In this document: piece after piece, positions 25,463-34,978 of the stretch
How the letters are laid out: every line of letters begins with the position of its first letter
Numbering within the stretch: position 1 is the first letter of the stretch
NCBI RefSeq assembly: GCF_003575965.1
Contig: NZ_QWJJ01000008.1
Coordinates: 158,941-222,940 of the forward strand
Direction of reading: 5' to 3'
Source of the DNA: Pseudooceanicola sediminis
GTDB lineage: Bacteria > Pseudomonadota > Alphaproteobacteria > Rhodobacterales > Rhodobacteraceae
DNA: 64,000 bases
Made by a program: the position numbers and the translations under genes
Notes under the pieces: model-generated
The model's input: the letters and a program-made list of their open reading frames with translations, nothing else
The model's database searches: none
What the model was told of the DNA's origin: nothing

Positions 25463-27031
25463 TTACTTGGCGGTGATGTGACCGTCGGTGTAAGGCGTAT
25501 AGGGCGAATTTTCCGCCAGGTATTCTGCCGTCACATCGGCCAGATCGGGGCCGTAGTCATAGGCATTGGGCGAATCCTTGAACATCGCGTACCCGTCGCC
25601 GCCATTGCGAACGTAGTTGTTCGTCACGGCAAGATAGGTTGCCTCGGGGTCGATCGGTGCCCAGCCTTCGCCATCCACGACCATGACATCGCTGATGCGG
25701 GTGCCAGCATCGGCTGCCTTGTCAAAGGTGAACTTCAGGCCGGCCACCTGCGGGAAACGTCCTGCCCCCTCTTCCAGCTGGCTGACGCCGTTTTCCAGCG
25801 CCGCGACCAGGTTGGCCCCCGTCGTCTCGAATGTGGCCAGCGTGTTCTGGAACGGCAGCACCGTCAGGACCTCGCCCATCGTCACCTCGCCCGCGTCGAT
25901 ACTGGCGCGCAGACCACCGCCATTGGTGATCGCGACCGTCACGCCCTGATCGGCCACGCGGGCCAACATCGCGTCGGCAACCAGGTTGCCCATCTGGCAT
26001 TCACCGGCCCGGCACGAATCCTTGGCACCATCGATGGCCTCGGCCGTTTCGGCCACGACCTTGGTGCGGATCTCTTCCAGCGGCTTGGCAGCCTCTGCAA
26101 TCCGCTCCACCGTCGGGCCGTCTTCGGCGACTGTCCCATCCAGGGAAATCGGCGCGCCGACCGCCTTGATGACATGGCCGTCGTCGTCGAAGGTCACGTT
26201 CAGCTCACCCAGGAACTTGCCATAGGCATAGGCCGAAACGATCGCCGTATCGCCCACCATCGTGGGATAGGGGCCTTCGGCACCATCCATGTCGCCCAGC
26301 AGGGTGTTGGTATGACCCCCAACGATCACGTCAACGCCCACCGTGTTGGCGGCGACATCCTGGTCGACCTTGTAACCCGAATGGCTAAGCACGACGATCT
26401 TGTTGACGCCTTCGGCACCCAGCTTGTCGACCTCGGTCTGAACCGCCTCGGAGGGATCGGTGAACGTTACGTTGGCACCGGGGCTGGACAGCTCGTCCGT
26501 GTCCTGGGGCGTCAGACCGATCAGACCGATCTTTTCGCCACCGACCTCGATCACCGTCGATTTCATCAGGCTGTCGGCCAGCAAGGGCTCGGCGCTGACA
26601 TCGGCGTTCGACATCAGGACAGGGAAATCGACCGCATCCATGAAGCCACGCAGAACCTCCGGGCCATCGTCGAATTCGTGGTTGCCCACGGTCATCGCAT
26701 CATAGCCCATCTTGTTCATCATTTCGGCGGCCAGTTTGCCCTTGTAGTAGGTATAGAACAGCGTGCCCTGGAACTGGTCCCCACCGTCGACAAGGATCGA
26801 GTTGCCGGCGGTCTTGCGCTCTTCTGCGATCTGGGTCACCAGGCGGGCCGAGCCGCCAAAGCATTTGCCCTCGGCATTGTCTTCGGCGCCGCAGCTCGAA
26901 TCATACTTGCTCACCGGCTCGAACCGGGCATGAAAGTCGTTCGTGTGCAGGATGGTAAGGTCGTAATCGGCCATTGCGGAACCGGCACTCAGGGCCAGCA
27001 CGGCGGCGCTTGTCAGCAGGCGGACATGCAT
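25463..27031 (-). CDS. periplasmic bifunctional metallophosphatase/5'-nucleotidase (UshA-like)
   Basis: 522-residue secreted enzyme that removes phosphate from nucleotides or related esters. The signal peptide ends at AGSAMA. The metallophosphatase domain shows its metal motifs in order: ILHTNDFHARFEP, DGGDQFQG, VGNHEFDDG, VLSHSG and GGHTNT. The C-terminal 5'-nucleotidase domain (about 330-500) includes the substrate-binding GGGLRASIDAG region. GAGGA before the ATG at 27031 sets the start. It supplies nucleosides that the salvage operon at 44.8-49.4 kb could use, though the two are not linked. Confidence 0.9.
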   Translation of the reverse strand: MHVRLLTSAAVLALSAGSAMADYDLTILHTNDFHARFEPVSKYDSSCGAEDNAEGKCFGGSARLVTQIAEERKTAGNSILVDGGDQFQGTLFYTYYKGKLAAEMMNKMGYDAMTVGNHEFDDGPEVLRGFMDAVDFPVLMSNADVSAEPLLADSLMKSTVIEVGGEKIGLIGLTPQDTDELSSPGANVTFTDPSEAVQTEVDKLGAEGVNKIVVLSHSGYKVDQDVAANTVGVDVIVGGHTNTLLGDMDGAEGPYPTMVGDTAIVSAYAYGKFLGELNVTFDDDGHVIKAVGAPISLDGTVAEDGPTVERIAEAAKPLEEIRTKVVAETAEAIDGAKDSCRAGECQMGNLVADAMLARVADQGVTVAITNGGGLRASIDAGEVTMGEVLTVLPFQNTLATFETTGANLVAALENGVSQLEEGAGRFPQVAGLKFTFDKAADAGTRISDVMVVDGEGWAPIDPEATYLAVTNNYVRNGGDGYAMFKDSPNAYDYGPDLADVTAEYLAENSPYTPYTDGHITAK

Positions 27032-27304
27032 CGCGGAATCCTCTCTGTTCGTTTCTTTGTTGTGTCGGGAATGCTGCCCCGTCACGTCCCCCCATGTCAA
27101 AGCCGATCTCTACGTCACCCTGATGACAATGCGGGCGAAAGTGCGTCGCCGCCCAACCCGTCATCTTTTTGTTACACTCCGACGGTGCTGCGCATCCCCG
27201 TTGCACAGCCGACACCCCAAGCCATCGCGTGCCCGGCAGTTTGCCCTGTCGGCATCCTGCAATAGCTTGACCGCTGCATCAGAAACGGGCATCCGGAGGA
27301 TACC

Positions 27305-27640
27305 ATGATCTACAAGATTTTCACCACCGAGCAGTGGCAGCAGCTGGAGGCCGAGGGCACCACCCAAGGCGCCCCGATCGACCTGTCCGACGGCTTCATC
27401 CACTTTTCTACCGCCGATCAGGTGGCCGAAACCGCGTCAAAGCACTTTGCCGAGCAGGACGCCCTGATCCTTGCCGCCGTGGACCCTGCCCCGCTTGGCG
27501 ACGCCCTGAGATGGGAGGAAAGCCGCGGTGGCGCGTTGTTTCCCCACCTCTATGCGCCGCTCAGGCACGAGGACGTGGTAAATCACTGGCCCTTGGCACT
27601 CTCGGGCGGGCGGCACTTGTTTCCCGATGGCATTCTGTGA
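27305..27640 (+). CDS. DUF952 family protein
   Basis: 111-residue cytoplasmic protein. The pattern IYKI....W and [14 protein letters not shown], with a late VVNHWPL...HLFPDG, is diagnostic of DUF952, a small alpha/beta family resembling ADP-ribosyltransferase/glutathione-transferase-linked proteins of unproved function. GGAGG ends six bases before its ATG. Its stop overlaps the pyrD start (GTGA), which suggests coupled expression. Confidence 0.85.
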   Translation: MIYKIFTTEQWQQLEAEGTTQGAPIDLSDGFIHFSTADQVAETASKHFAEQDALILAAVDPAPLGDALRWEESRGGALFPHLYAPLRHEDVVNHWPLALSGGRHLFPDGIL

Positions 27641-28764
27641 CCGGACCGTCTGACGCGGCACGCCCCGGCCCTGTGTCTCGGGGCCCTGGCCCTCACGGAT
27701 TCGTTGCTCGGGGCTACGAAGGGCTGGGCCTGCGGCTGTTGCACCGGTTCGATCCGGAACTGGCACATACGATTTCGCTTCATGCGCTGCGCGCCGGCCT
27801 CGTGCCCCTGGCGCGCCAGATCACCTCACCCCGGCTCAGAACGTCGATCGCCGGCTTGTCCCTGGCCAATCCCGTCGGACTTGCCGCGGGCTATGACAAG
27901 AACGCGATCGCGCTTGCACCACTGTCGCGCGCGGGGTTCGGGTTTCTCGAAGTCGGCGCGGCCACACCTCGGGCACAGCCGGGCAATCCGAAACCCCGCG
28001 TCTTTCGACTGCGCCAAGATCGCGCCGTGATCAACCGGTTCGGCTTCAACAACGACGGTATGCACGCCATTGCAGATCGCCTGGCACAGCGTCCTCATGA
28101 TGCGGTGATCGGCCTCAACCTAGGGGCAAACAAGGACAGCGGCGACCGCGCAAACGATTTCTGCGCCGTTCTCGAAACCTGTGCGCCGTCTCTTGATTTC
28201 GCCACGGTCAACGTCTCGTCGCCCAACACGGAAAAGTTGCGCGATCTTCAGGGCAAGGCGGCCCTGTCGGCCCTCCTCACGGGCGTGCTCGCAACGCGCG
28301 ATGCGATGGCCCGCCCCATACCGATCTTTCTGAAAATTGCGCCTGACCTCGACGATGCGGGCCTTGCCGACGTGGCCGAGGTCGCGCTGGCGCATGGTCT
28401 CGACGCCATAATCGCGACCAACACCACTCTGGATCGCACCGGCCTGACCAGCGCCCATCGTGCCGAGGCCGGGGGCCTTTCCGGCGCACCGCTGTTCGAA
28501 AAATCCACCCGCGTGCTGGCGCGCCTCTCTGCGCTGACCGATGGGCAGATCCCCCTGATCGGCGTCGGCGGAATCGCCACGCCTGAACAGGCCTACGACA
28601 AGATCCGCGCAGGCGCCTCTGCGGTGCAGCTCTATTCGTCGCTCGTCTATGGCGGTCTGTCGCTGGCAGCTGACGTCGCCCATGGCCTTGACGCCCTGCT
28701 GGCCCGCGACGGGTTTGCCAACGTGGCCGATGCCGTCGGTACACAAAGGGAGACCTGGCTGTGA
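27637..28764 (+). CDS. pyrD: dihydroorotate dehydrogenase (quinone), class 2
   Basis: Membrane-associated enzyme of pyrimidine synthesis that oxidises dihydroorotate to orotate and reduces ubiquinone. The N-terminal amphipathic helix ([19 protein letters not shown]) of class 2 enzymes is followed by [21 protein letters not shown], the catalytic-serine region NVSSPNT and the FMN phosphate motif IGVGGI. 375 residues are given from the GTG overlapping the DUF952 stop; this is about 20 more than usual, so a start nearer codon 25 is possible. It overlaps the next gene by GTGA. Confidence 0.92.
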   Translation: MTGPSDAARPGPVSRGPGPHGFVARGYEGLGLRLLHRFDPELAHTISLHALRAGLVPLARQITSPRLRTSIAGLSLANPVGLAAGYDKNAIALAPLSRAGFGFLEVGAATPRAQPGNPKPRVFRLRQDRAVINRFGFNNDGMHAIADRLAQRPHDAVIGLNLGANKDSGDRANDFCAVLETCAPSLDFATVNVSSPNTEKLRDLQGKAALSALLTGVLATRDAMARPIPIFLKIAPDLDDAGLADVAEVALAHGLDAIIATNTTLDRTGLTSAHRAEAGGLSGAPLFEKSTRVLARLSALTDGQIPLIGVGGIATPEQAYDKIRAGASAVQLYSSLVYGGLSLAADVAHGLDALLARDGFANVADAVGTQRETWL

Positions 28765-29102
28765 TCACGCTCTGGCATAATCCGCGCTGCTCCAAGTCCC
28801 GCGCCGCCCTCGCCCTGGTCGAGGCGAGCGGCACCGCCTTTTCGCTTCGTCTCTACCTCGACGACGCCCCTTCACGTGATGAACTGACTGCGCTGCAAGC
28901 CAAGCTCGCCCTGCCCGTCATCGACATGATGCGCACGAACGAGGCAGTGTTCCGCGAACTCGGCCTCAGCAAGACCGACGATGACGCGACGCTACTGGCC
29001 GCCATGGTCGCGCACCCGAAACTTATCGAACGCCCGGTGCTGATCGCCAGCAACCGCGCCGTCATCGCCCGTCCGCCCGAAAAGGTGCACGACCTCCTCT
29101 GA
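28761..29102 (+). CDS. arsC: ArsC/Spx-family arsenate reductase-like protein
   Basis: 113-residue thioredoxin-fold protein of the glutaredoxin-coupled ArsC family. The catalytic cysteine is in HNPRCSKSR, and the C-terminal IERPVL segment with its conserved arginine is present. True ArsC reduces arsenate with glutathione/glutaredoxin; without ars neighbours, a general redox role is also possible. AGGGAGA lies about nine bases before the GTG start, which overlaps the pyrD stop. Confidence 0.85.
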   Translation: MITLWHNPRCSKSRAALALVEASGTAFSLRLYLDDAPSRDELTALQAKLALPVIDMMRTNEAVFRELGLSKTDDDATLLAAMVAHPKLIERPVLIASNRAVIARPPEKVHDLL

Positions 29103-30440
29103 TCAGCCCGCCCGCACCTGCGCCTCCAGCGCCGGATAGCGCAGGCCAAGGGTGACGCCCCGCGCCACAAAGCTGATCAGATAGCTTGCCCATAGACCGT
29201 GGTTGCCAAAGGCGGGCACCAGCACGGCAACGCTGGCAACATAGACGACCAGACTGATCGCCATCATGTTGCGCATGTCGCCTGCCCGCGTCGCACCGAT
29301 GAATACGCCATCCAGCATCCAGGCCCAGACGCCGAACACCGGCGCCGCGATGATCCACGGCAGGAACCGCCGCGCGCCGATCCGCACATCCGGGGCGCTG
29401 GTCATCAGGTCGATGATCATCCCGCCGAAGATCCAGAAGGCCAGCGACATCACGACACAGATCACCAGCCCCCAACCGCCGCTCAGCACGACCGAGCGGC
29501 GCAGACTGTCGCGTTCGCCACGCCCCATGCTCTGCCCGACCAGCGCCTCGGCGGCAAAGGCAAAGCCGTCCAGCGCAAACGCGGTAAACAGCAGGAATTG
29601 CATCAGCACCTGGTTCGCCGCCAGTTGCACATCCCCGAAATTCGACCCCAGGAACATGAACGACACCACGATCCCCTGCAACATCAACGAGCGCAACAGG
29701 ATATCGCGGTTCACCAGCGCCATCCGCGTCAGCCGGGTTCGGTCGAACACCCGTGCCCAATCCCGCCAGGCCGGCACGGCAAACGCCCCACGGCATAACC
29801 AGAACCCCAGGCCCAGCCCGGCCCATTCGGAAATGAGCGTCGCCAGGGCGACGCCCTCGACGCCCCACTCCAGCTGCAATACGAACAGCAGGTCCAGGCC
29901 GATATTCACGCCATTCATCGCCAGTTGAACCGCCAGAACGGCACCTGTCCGCTCCTGCGCGATCAGCCAGCCGGTCAGGCCATACAGCGCAATGGCGGCA
30001 GGGGCCGAAAATATCCGGATGCCCATGTAACTGCGCGCCAACGCCTCCACCTCGGCCGAAGCGGGGCTGGCCCGAAATGCGATCCAGAACAGCGGCACCT
30101 GGGCCACGATGATCACCAGGCCCGCGCCCAGTCCGATCATCAGCGCGCGCGTCAGCAGTGCGGCGACCTCAGGTGTGTCGCCGGCACCGGCGGCATTCGC
30201 GGTCAGGCCGGTGGTGCCCATTCGCAGAAAACCGAAGACCCAGTAGAATGTTGCCAGGATCACGGCACCGATGCCGACCGCACCGATCGGCGCCGCCTCG
30301 CCCAGTTGCCCGATCACGCCGGTATCGACCGCCCCAAGGATCGGCACCGTCGCATTGGCCAGCACGATCGGGATCGCAATACGCAGCACCCGCGCATGTG
30401 TCAGCGGCGTGCGTGCCTCGACCGCTTGACCAAGGCTCAC
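29103..30440 (-). CDS. MATE family efflux transporter (DinF-like)
   Basis: 445-residue inner-membrane antiporter with twelve predicted helices in two halves, exporting cationic or amphipathic compounds in exchange for H+ or Na+. The sequence (IAIPIVLANATVPILGAVDT near the N terminus, the MGTTGLTANAAGAG segment, and a matching second half) is of the DinF branch. The GTG at 30440 is preferred because it overlaps the upstream stop by GTGA. Stop codons of this gene and the convergent arsC gene are directly adjacent. Confidence 0.88.
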   Translation of the reverse strand: MSLGQAVEARTPLTHARVLRIAIPIVLANATVPILGAVDTGVIGQLGEAAPIGAVGIGAVILATFYWVFGFLRMGTTGLTANAAGAGDTPEVAALLTRALMIGLGAGLVIIVAQVPLFWIAFRASPASAEVEALARSYMGIRIFSAPAAIALYGLTGWLIAQERTGAVLAVQLAMNGVNIGLDLLFVLQLEWGVEGVALATLISEWAGLGLGFWLCRGAFAVPAWRDWARVFDRTRLTRMALVNRDILLRSLMLQGIVVSFMFLGSNFGDVQLAANQVLMQFLLFTAFALDGFAFAAEALVGQSMGRGERDSLRRSVVLSGGWGLVICVVMSLAFWIFGGMIIDLMTSAPDVRIGARRFLPWIIAAPVFGVWAWMLDGVFIGATRAGDMRNMMAISLVVYVASVAVLVPAFGNHGLWASYLISFVARGVTLGLRYPALEAQVRAG

Positions 30441-30955
30441 TCGCTCGCCTCGCCATTCCCCGGCATGCGGAAATGCCCAGTGGCCTGCGCGATCGGGCGC
30501 GCCACGTTGTCCTGCCACGCCTCGACCCGCACACTGGCATAGCGCCGACCCGACCGGGTCACCTCGGCGCGCGCATAGGCGTCGCGCGGCAGCCCGGACC
30601 GCAGGTAATCGACCGTCAGTCCGATGGTCTTGGGCAAACGCGGCAAGTGCCCCTCCCGGACCTGCGCCGGATCCAGCACGCCGCGCTCAAGGTCGCGCCA
30701 CAACATCGCCCAGCTCAGCCCGATCACCGCCGTCACCTCCAGAAAGGCCGCCGTGGCGCCCCCATGCAGCGCCGGCAATTCGGGGTTGCCGATCAGCATG
30801 TCGTCGTAGGGCAGGATAGAAGTCAGCTCATCCCCGCGCCGGTCGAACCGTATGCCCAGGAAACGGATATAGGGCACCCCCCCGACCAGGGCTTCCAGCG
30901 CGGCATCCCTGCGCTGCTTGATCACCTGAACAGGTTCCGGGCGGCTCCGCTTCAT
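30437..30955 (-). CDS. PaaI-type hotdog thioesterase, second of a tandem pair
   Basis: 172-residue hotdog-fold protein that probably hydrolyses an acyl-CoA in the cytoplasm. The family core is visible as [20 protein letters not shown], the substrate-facing helix, followed by [19 protein letters not shown] strands. It differs from its neighbour in having a longer linker after the central helix, so the pair may act together or arose by an old duplication. It overlaps both neighbours by four bases. Substrate unknown. Confidence 0.8.
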   Translation of the reverse strand: MKRSRPEPVQVIKQRRDAALEALVGGVPYIRFLGIRFDRRGDELTSILPYDDMLIGNPELPALHGGATAAFLEVTAVIGLSWAMLWRDLERGVLDPAQVREGHLPRLPKTIGLTVDYLRSGLPRDAYARAEVTRSGRRYASVRVEAWQDNVARPIAQATGHFRMPGNGEASE

Positions 30956-31389
30956 GATGCGTCCTCGATCATACTGAAGGTAAAGGCCCCCGTCGCCGTC
31001 GCGACCGGGTTGTCGCGATCGTCGTCCAGCGCGACCGCCCGCACGAAGGCCACGCTGCGTGTCACGTGATAGCAATTTGCCTCGGCGCGGATCGCCTGGC
31101 CGGGAACCGCCGGACGCATATAGTCGATTCGCAGATCCAGCGTCGCCGTGGGCGCCCCCGACAACGGGTGACTGGCCACCGCCGCGCCACAGGTCGTGTC
31201 CAGCAACGCCGACACCGCCCCACCGGCCATGACGCCGGTTTCCGGGTCACCGATCAGCTTGGTGTCATAGGGCATGGTGAAAACCGCCCGCCCCGGTGTC
31301 AGCTCCGCGACCTCCATTCCCAGGGCCTGCGCATGTGGCAACGCCAGCATGAATTGACGGGCGATTTCCAGCGGGTCTGTTTCTGTCAT
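30952..31389 (-). CDS. PaaI-type hotdog thioesterase, first of a tandem pair
   Basis: 145-residue hotdog protein. [24 protein letters not shown] is the central helix region that carries the catalytic acid in PaaI thioesterases, and [17 protein letters not shown] is the matching strand pair. Such enzymes release free CoA from aromatic or short acyl-CoAs. The ATG at 31389 follows AAGGAAAG; a longer frame to 31455 has no ribosome site. First gene of a three-gene unit with the second thioesterase and the MATE exporter. Confidence 0.82.
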   Translation of the reverse strand: MTETDPLEIARQFMLALPHAQALGMEVAELTPGRAVFTMPYDTKLIGDPETGVMAGGAVSALLDTTCGAAVASHPLSGAPTATLDLRIDYMRPAVPGQAIRAEANCYHVTRSVAFVRAVALDDDRDNPVATATGAFTFSMIEDAS

Positions 31390-31530
31390 GATCACTTTCC
31401 TTGTCTCCGCATAGAATAACGGATCCGGGGGCGCTGCAAGCCACGACCAGCTCACGCCTCCTCAGGATGGTTGCCCTTCCGCGCCACAATGCGTACCGTT
31501 CAACTCCAGTCCCCTAAGTCAGCGGCAGCG

Positions 31531-31905
31531 ATGTCCGAGAAAAAGCTCAGCTTCAAGGAAATGTGCGAAAAGTTCGAGGTCACCCCCCGGACCCTTCGCT
31601 ACTACGAATATATCGAGCTGCTTCAGCCCGAACGTGACGGGCGTGCACGCTGGTATGGCCCGCGCGAAGTCGCCCGCATGACGCTGATCATGCGCGGTCG
31701 CCGCTTCGGCTTCTCGCTTGAGGAAATGCGCCAGTGGCTGGAAATGCGTGAACAGGCCGGCTCCGAGGCTCAGCTCAAGATATGGGTCGAGATGGCAGAC
31801 CGCCAGATGGCCGAGCTGACCGAACAGCGCCGCCAGATCGACGAGGCGATGGACGAATTGCGCCAGTTGCGCGAAACCGCCGCCAGCGAACTCAGCCAGA
31901 GCTGA
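31531..31905 (+). CDS. MerR-family regulator (first of two)
   Basis: 124-residue MerR-type protein with the N-terminal winged helix (FKEMCEKFEVTPRTLRYYEY) and a coiled-coil dimerisation helix, but no metal-binding cysteines. It is closest in style to the LiuR-like MerR proteins that control acyl-CoA catabolism. Placed next to a second MerR gene and the beta-oxidation block, it probably senses an acyl-CoA or fatty acid and regulates these genes. The ATG at 31531 is chosen because homologues begin close to the helix-turn-helix; upstream ATGs exist. Confidence 0.82.
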   Translation: MSEKKLSFKEMCEKFEVTPRTLRYYEYIELLQPERDGRARWYGPREVARMTLIMRGRRFGFSLEEMRQWLEMREQAGSEAQLKIWVEMADRQMAELTEQRRQIDEAMDELRQLRETAASELSQS

Positions 31906-32311
31906 TCCGCCAGGACCACCGCCCTCTTGCGCCACCGTGAACAGGTCGGCTTACGTGGCGTGTCGCGCCTACAGGCGTAATCACGCCGTCAGGCGCAGAT
32001 ATTGCACCTCCTGATTGTACCGGCCACCAATCTTTGAAATTGTGCCCGATACCGTCGCGTCACCGGGCGGCACGTCGCATGCGCCGGACGAATCGAACCG
32101 TGACGGCGGGGGCGCCCCCGCTCCGTTCACCGTGCCTGATGCACGACCATGGAGGTAACGAAATTGCGCCCGCCCCGGCGTCACCGATGCTTATCTTACG
32201 TCATCTTTAAAGTGACGTGACGTATCACTTACGTCAACCTGCGGCCCCTTGTATCCATTACTCGTGGCCTGCATTCCTGACCAGTCGATAAAAATTTCAC
32301 ATGGGTATGTT
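31906..32311. other. intergenic region between the two MerR genes
   Basis: About 400 bases without a credible gene. The right part carries the operator-like dyads at 32196-32236. The middle (32030-32160) is GC-rich with no repeat seen. Confidence 0.5.
32196..32236. promoter_or_regulatory. overlapping TGACGT inverted repeats, candidate MerR operator
   Basis: Two dyads overlap: TTACGTCA paired with TGACGTGA around CTTTAAAG-type sequence (32196-32220), and TGACGTA-TCACT-TACGTCA (32218-32236), a perfect 7-bp inverted repeat with a 5-base spacer. The 19-bp size suits a MerR operator. It stands about 80 bases before the second MerR start, so autoregulation and control of the fatty-acid genes are plausible. 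Confidence 0.6.
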
Positions 32312-32719
32312 ATGCCAGACACAGACGACCTTATGACGATCCGCGCGATGTGCGATGACTATGATGTCACTCCGCGCACGCTGCGGTTCTACGAAGCGAA
32401 GGAGTTGCTCTTTCCGATCCGCGAAGGCCAGAAACGCCTGTTCACACGCCGCGATCGTGCACGGCTGAAACTGATCCTGCGGGGCAAACGCTTCGGCTTT
32501 TCCCTGGAAGAGATCCGCCAGCTGCTCGACCTCTACGACATGGGCGACCAGCAGCAGACCCAGCTGGCCCGCACCTACGGCGTGGCAAAGGACCGCCTCC
32601 GCATGATGGAGGCGCAGCGTGCCGAACTCGACACGGCGATAACGGAATTGAAAGAGCAGATGGATTGGGTGGCCCGCATGATCGGCTCCATGAAGGGGGC
32701 GGCAAAGGCGGCTGAGTAA
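32312..32719 (+). CDS. MerR-family regulator (second of two)
   Basis: 135-residue MerR-type protein, clearly a paralogue of the product at 31531: both share TPRTLR(F/Y)YE and RGKRFGFSLEEIRQ-like segments. No cysteine sensor motif is present; the C-terminal helix (KDRLRMMEAQRAELDTAI) should form the dimer coil. It lies 39 bases before the acyl-CoA dehydrogenase gene with no terminator between, so it may be part of that transcript. The ATG at 32312 follows a weak ribosome site. Confidence 0.83.
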   Translation: MPDTDDLMTIRAMCDDYDVTPRTLRFYEAKELLFPIREGQKRLFTRRDRARLKLILRGKRFGFSLEEIRQLLDLYDMGDQQQTQLARTYGVAKDRLRMMEAQRAELDTAITELKEQMDWVARMIGSMKGAAKAAE

Positions 32720-32758
32720 GCCGCAGGGCCCATTTGAAAGACCTCGGGAGGAGGAACG

Positions 32759-34537
32759 ATGCCTAGCTACACCGGACCGGTAGACGACCTGCAATTCGTC
32801 ATTCACGACGTGCTCAAGATTACCGAGCAGAACGTCCCGGCTTACGAGGAACTGGACCGTGATTTCACGGCCGCCATCCTCGGCGAAGCGGCAAAGATTT
32901 CCTCCGAGGTCATCGCCCCCCTCAACACCGTTGGCGACAAGGAAGGCGTCACGCTGGAAAACGGCGTCGTGCGCACCCCGACCGGGTTCAAGGCCGCCTT
33001 TGATCAGCTGCGCGACGGCGGCTGGACGGGCCTTGACTGCGATCCCGAATACGGCGGGCAAGGCATGCCCTACATTCTGACGGTGGCGACGGGCGAGATG
33101 TTCTCCGCCGCCAACCAGGCCTTCATGATGTACCCTGGCCTGACCCACGGCGCCTACTCCGCGATCCACGCTCACGGCACGGACGCGCAGAAACAGACCT
33201 TCCTGCCGAAAATGGTTTCCTGTGAATGGACCGGCACCATGAACCTGACCGAGCCGCAATGCGGCACCGATCTGGGCCTCATGCGCACCAAGGCCGAACC
33301 GCAGGAGGACGGCAGCTACCTGATCACCGGGCAAAAGATCTTCATCTCTGCCGGCGATCACGACATAGCCGACAATGTCATCCACCTCGTGCTGGCCAAG
33401 ATCCCCGGCGGCCCCGAGGGCATCAAGGGCGTGTCCCTGTTCATCGTGCCGAAACTCATGGTGAACGAGGACGGCTCGCTCGGCGATCGCAACTCTCTCT
33501 CGGTCGGCAAGATCGAAGAAAAGATGGGTATCCACGGCAATGCCACCTGCGTGATGAACTACGATGGTGCGACCGGTTACCTGCTGGGCGAAGCGCACAA
33601 GGGCATGCGCGCCATGTTCACCATGATGAACGAAGCCCGCCTTGGCGTTGGTATGCAAGGCCTGTCCCAGGCCGTCGCCGCCTACCAGAACGCCGTGATC
33701 TACGCCAATGACCGCCTGCAGGGGCGCGACGTGACGGGCGCGAAAAACCCCGACGGCCCAGCGGACCCGATCATCGTGCACCCTGACGTGCGCCGCATGC
33801 TGATGGATCAGAAAAGCTTCATCGAGGGCGCCCGCGCCTTCGGTCTGTGGGGCGGCACCCTGATAGACAAGGCCCGCTCCATGGGCGACGAAGACGCCGA
33901 AGGCCTCGTCTCCCTGTTGACCCCGGTTCTGAAAGGCTTCCTCACAGACCAGGGCTACGACATGACGGTCCAGGCCCAGCAGGTCTACGGCGGCCATGGC
34001 TATATCGAGGAATGGGGCATGTCGCAGTTCACCCGCGACGCCCGCATCGCGATGATCTACGAGGGCGCGAATGGCGTGCAGGCGCTGGACCTGGTGGGAC
34101 GCAAGCTCTCGGCCAAGGGCGGCAAACCGGCAATGACCCTGTTCGAGATCATCAAGACCTTCTGCAAGGAAAACGCCGAAGACGAAGAGATCGCGAAGGA
34201 TTTCATCGAACCGCTCAAGGGTGCCTCGAAACAGCTCCAGGAAGCTGCCATGTACTTCATGCAGAGCGGCATGAAAAACCCGAACCACGCACTGGCAGGG
34301 TCCTACGATTTCATGCACCTCTTCGGGCATGTCTGCCTCGGCTACATGTGGGCACAGATGGCCATCGCCGCCAAGGCAAAGCTGGACGCCGGGACCGGCG
34401 ATGCCGCGTTCTACAAAACCAAGATCGCAACGGGTCGCTACTACATGGCGCGTCGCCTGCCGGCGACGGCCATGCATCTGCAGCGCATTCTTTCAGGCGC
34501 CGATACCGTCATGGCACTTGACGCAGCCAGCTTCTGA
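32759..34537 (+). CDS. acyl-CoA dehydrogenase with C-terminal extension (FadE/DmdC-type)
   Basis: 592-residue FAD enzyme that makes the first double bond in acyl-CoA oxidation and passes electrons to ETF. Three standard domains cover about 40-460, with the [10 protein letters not shown] and [13 protein letters not shown] motifs; a C-terminal PF12806-type extension follows. The catalytic glutamate is probably in [13 protein letters not shown]. This length class includes DmdC of DMSP breakdown and the broad fatty-acid enzymes of roseobacters; position beside fadA and fadJ favours the latter. GGGAGGAGG before the ATG is a very strong ribosome site. Confidence 0.88.
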   Translation: MPSYTGPVDDLQFVIHDVLKITEQNVPAYEELDRDFTAAILGEAAKISSEVIAPLNTVGDKEGVTLENGVVRTPTGFKAAFDQLRDGGWTGLDCDPEYGGQGMPYILTVATGEMFSAANQAFMMYPGLTHGAYSAIHAHGTDAQKQTFLPKMVSCEWTGTMNLTEPQCGTDLGLMRTKAEPQEDGSYLITGQKIFISAGDHDIADNVIHLVLAKIPGGPEGIKGVSLFIVPKLMVNEDGSLGDRNSLSVGKIEEKMGIHGNATCVMNYDGATGYLLGEAHKGMRAMFTMMNEARLGVGMQGLSQAVAAYQNAVIYANDRLQGRDVTGAKNPDGPADPIIVHPDVRRMLMDQKSFIEGARAFGLWGGTLIDKARSMGDEDAEGLVSLLTPVLKGFLTDQGYDMTVQAQQVYGGHGYIEEWGMSQFTRDARIAMIYEGANGVQALDLVGRKLSAKGGKPAMTLFEIIKTFCKENAEDEEIAKDFIEPLKGASKQLQEAAMYFMQSGMKNPNHALAGSYDFMHLFGHVCLGYMWAQMAIAAKAKLDAGTGDAAFYKTKIATGRYYMARRLPATAMHLQRILSGADTVMALDAASF

Positions 34538-34691
34538 CGCCGCGCATTCAGCCTGGAAAGGGGGAGCGCGGAGCGATTTCTCGCCCCCCTCGATAGGATG
34601 AATTCGGAGCGGCAAAGGCTAGCGGCAAAGGCTAACGGCGGCAAGCGATGCAGGAAACCGAACAGCCCGCTCGATCACGATGCCTCTGGCA

Positions 34692-34712
34692 GGGGTATTT
34701 TTGGCCAGATGA
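34692..34712 (+). repeat. 21-bp intergenic module, copy 1
   Basis: GGGGTATTTTTGGCCAGATGA. Four copies in the window differ only at the two bases after GGGGTATTT. This copy lies 155 bases past the acyl-CoA dehydrogenase stop and has no G-run hairpin in front of it. Confidence 0.85.
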
Positions 34713-34901
34713 TAAAGAGCCGCTGTGCTTTCAGATTTCGCAAATTGACTTTGAAAGTGGCTCCGCCCCGTCCCGCTTCACCGGATTGGCTACCAGATAT
34801 ATCGAGGACGGGGCGTCACCTGGCACGCCCATCGGCTCCCCAGCCTGTAGCGCCTCACGATGGTGACGCGTGCTGGTTAAAAAAGCGTGACCAGTTCCCT
34901 G

Positions 34902-34922
34902 TCATCTGGCCATAAATACCCC
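34902..34922 (-). repeat. 21-bp intergenic module, copy 2 (inverted)
   Basis: GGGGTATTTATGGCCAGATGA on the minus strand, facing copy 1 at a distance of 189 bases. On the same strand it is preceded by a GGGGG-TTTCACA-CCCCC hairpin, as copies 3 and 4 have G-rich hairpins. Confidence 0.85.
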
Positions 34923-34978
34923 ACAGGGGTCCGGGGGTGTGAAACCCCCGGCTCTGACTGATCAACCGGGAGGACACC

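Larger units (their letters stand above)
34538..34978. other. intergenic region with two facing copies of the 21-bp module
   Basis: 441 bases between the acyl-CoA dehydrogenase and GST-like genes, with no gene seen. It contains one direct and one inverted copy of GGGGTATTTnnGGCCAGATGA (34692 and 34902) and a CCGGGGG/CCCCCGG hairpin at about 34930-34951. The facing copies could pair as one large stem. Confidence 0.6.

Noticed and set aside
28761-29102. Arsenic-resistance locus
   Set aside because: The ArsC-like gene stands in a pyrD operon, with no arsR, arsB or acr3 gene beside it.
30952-31389. Thioesterase linked to the nearby MerR pair as one regulon
   Set aside because: Divergent orientation alone is weak evidence, and no TGACGT-type dyad was found between them.
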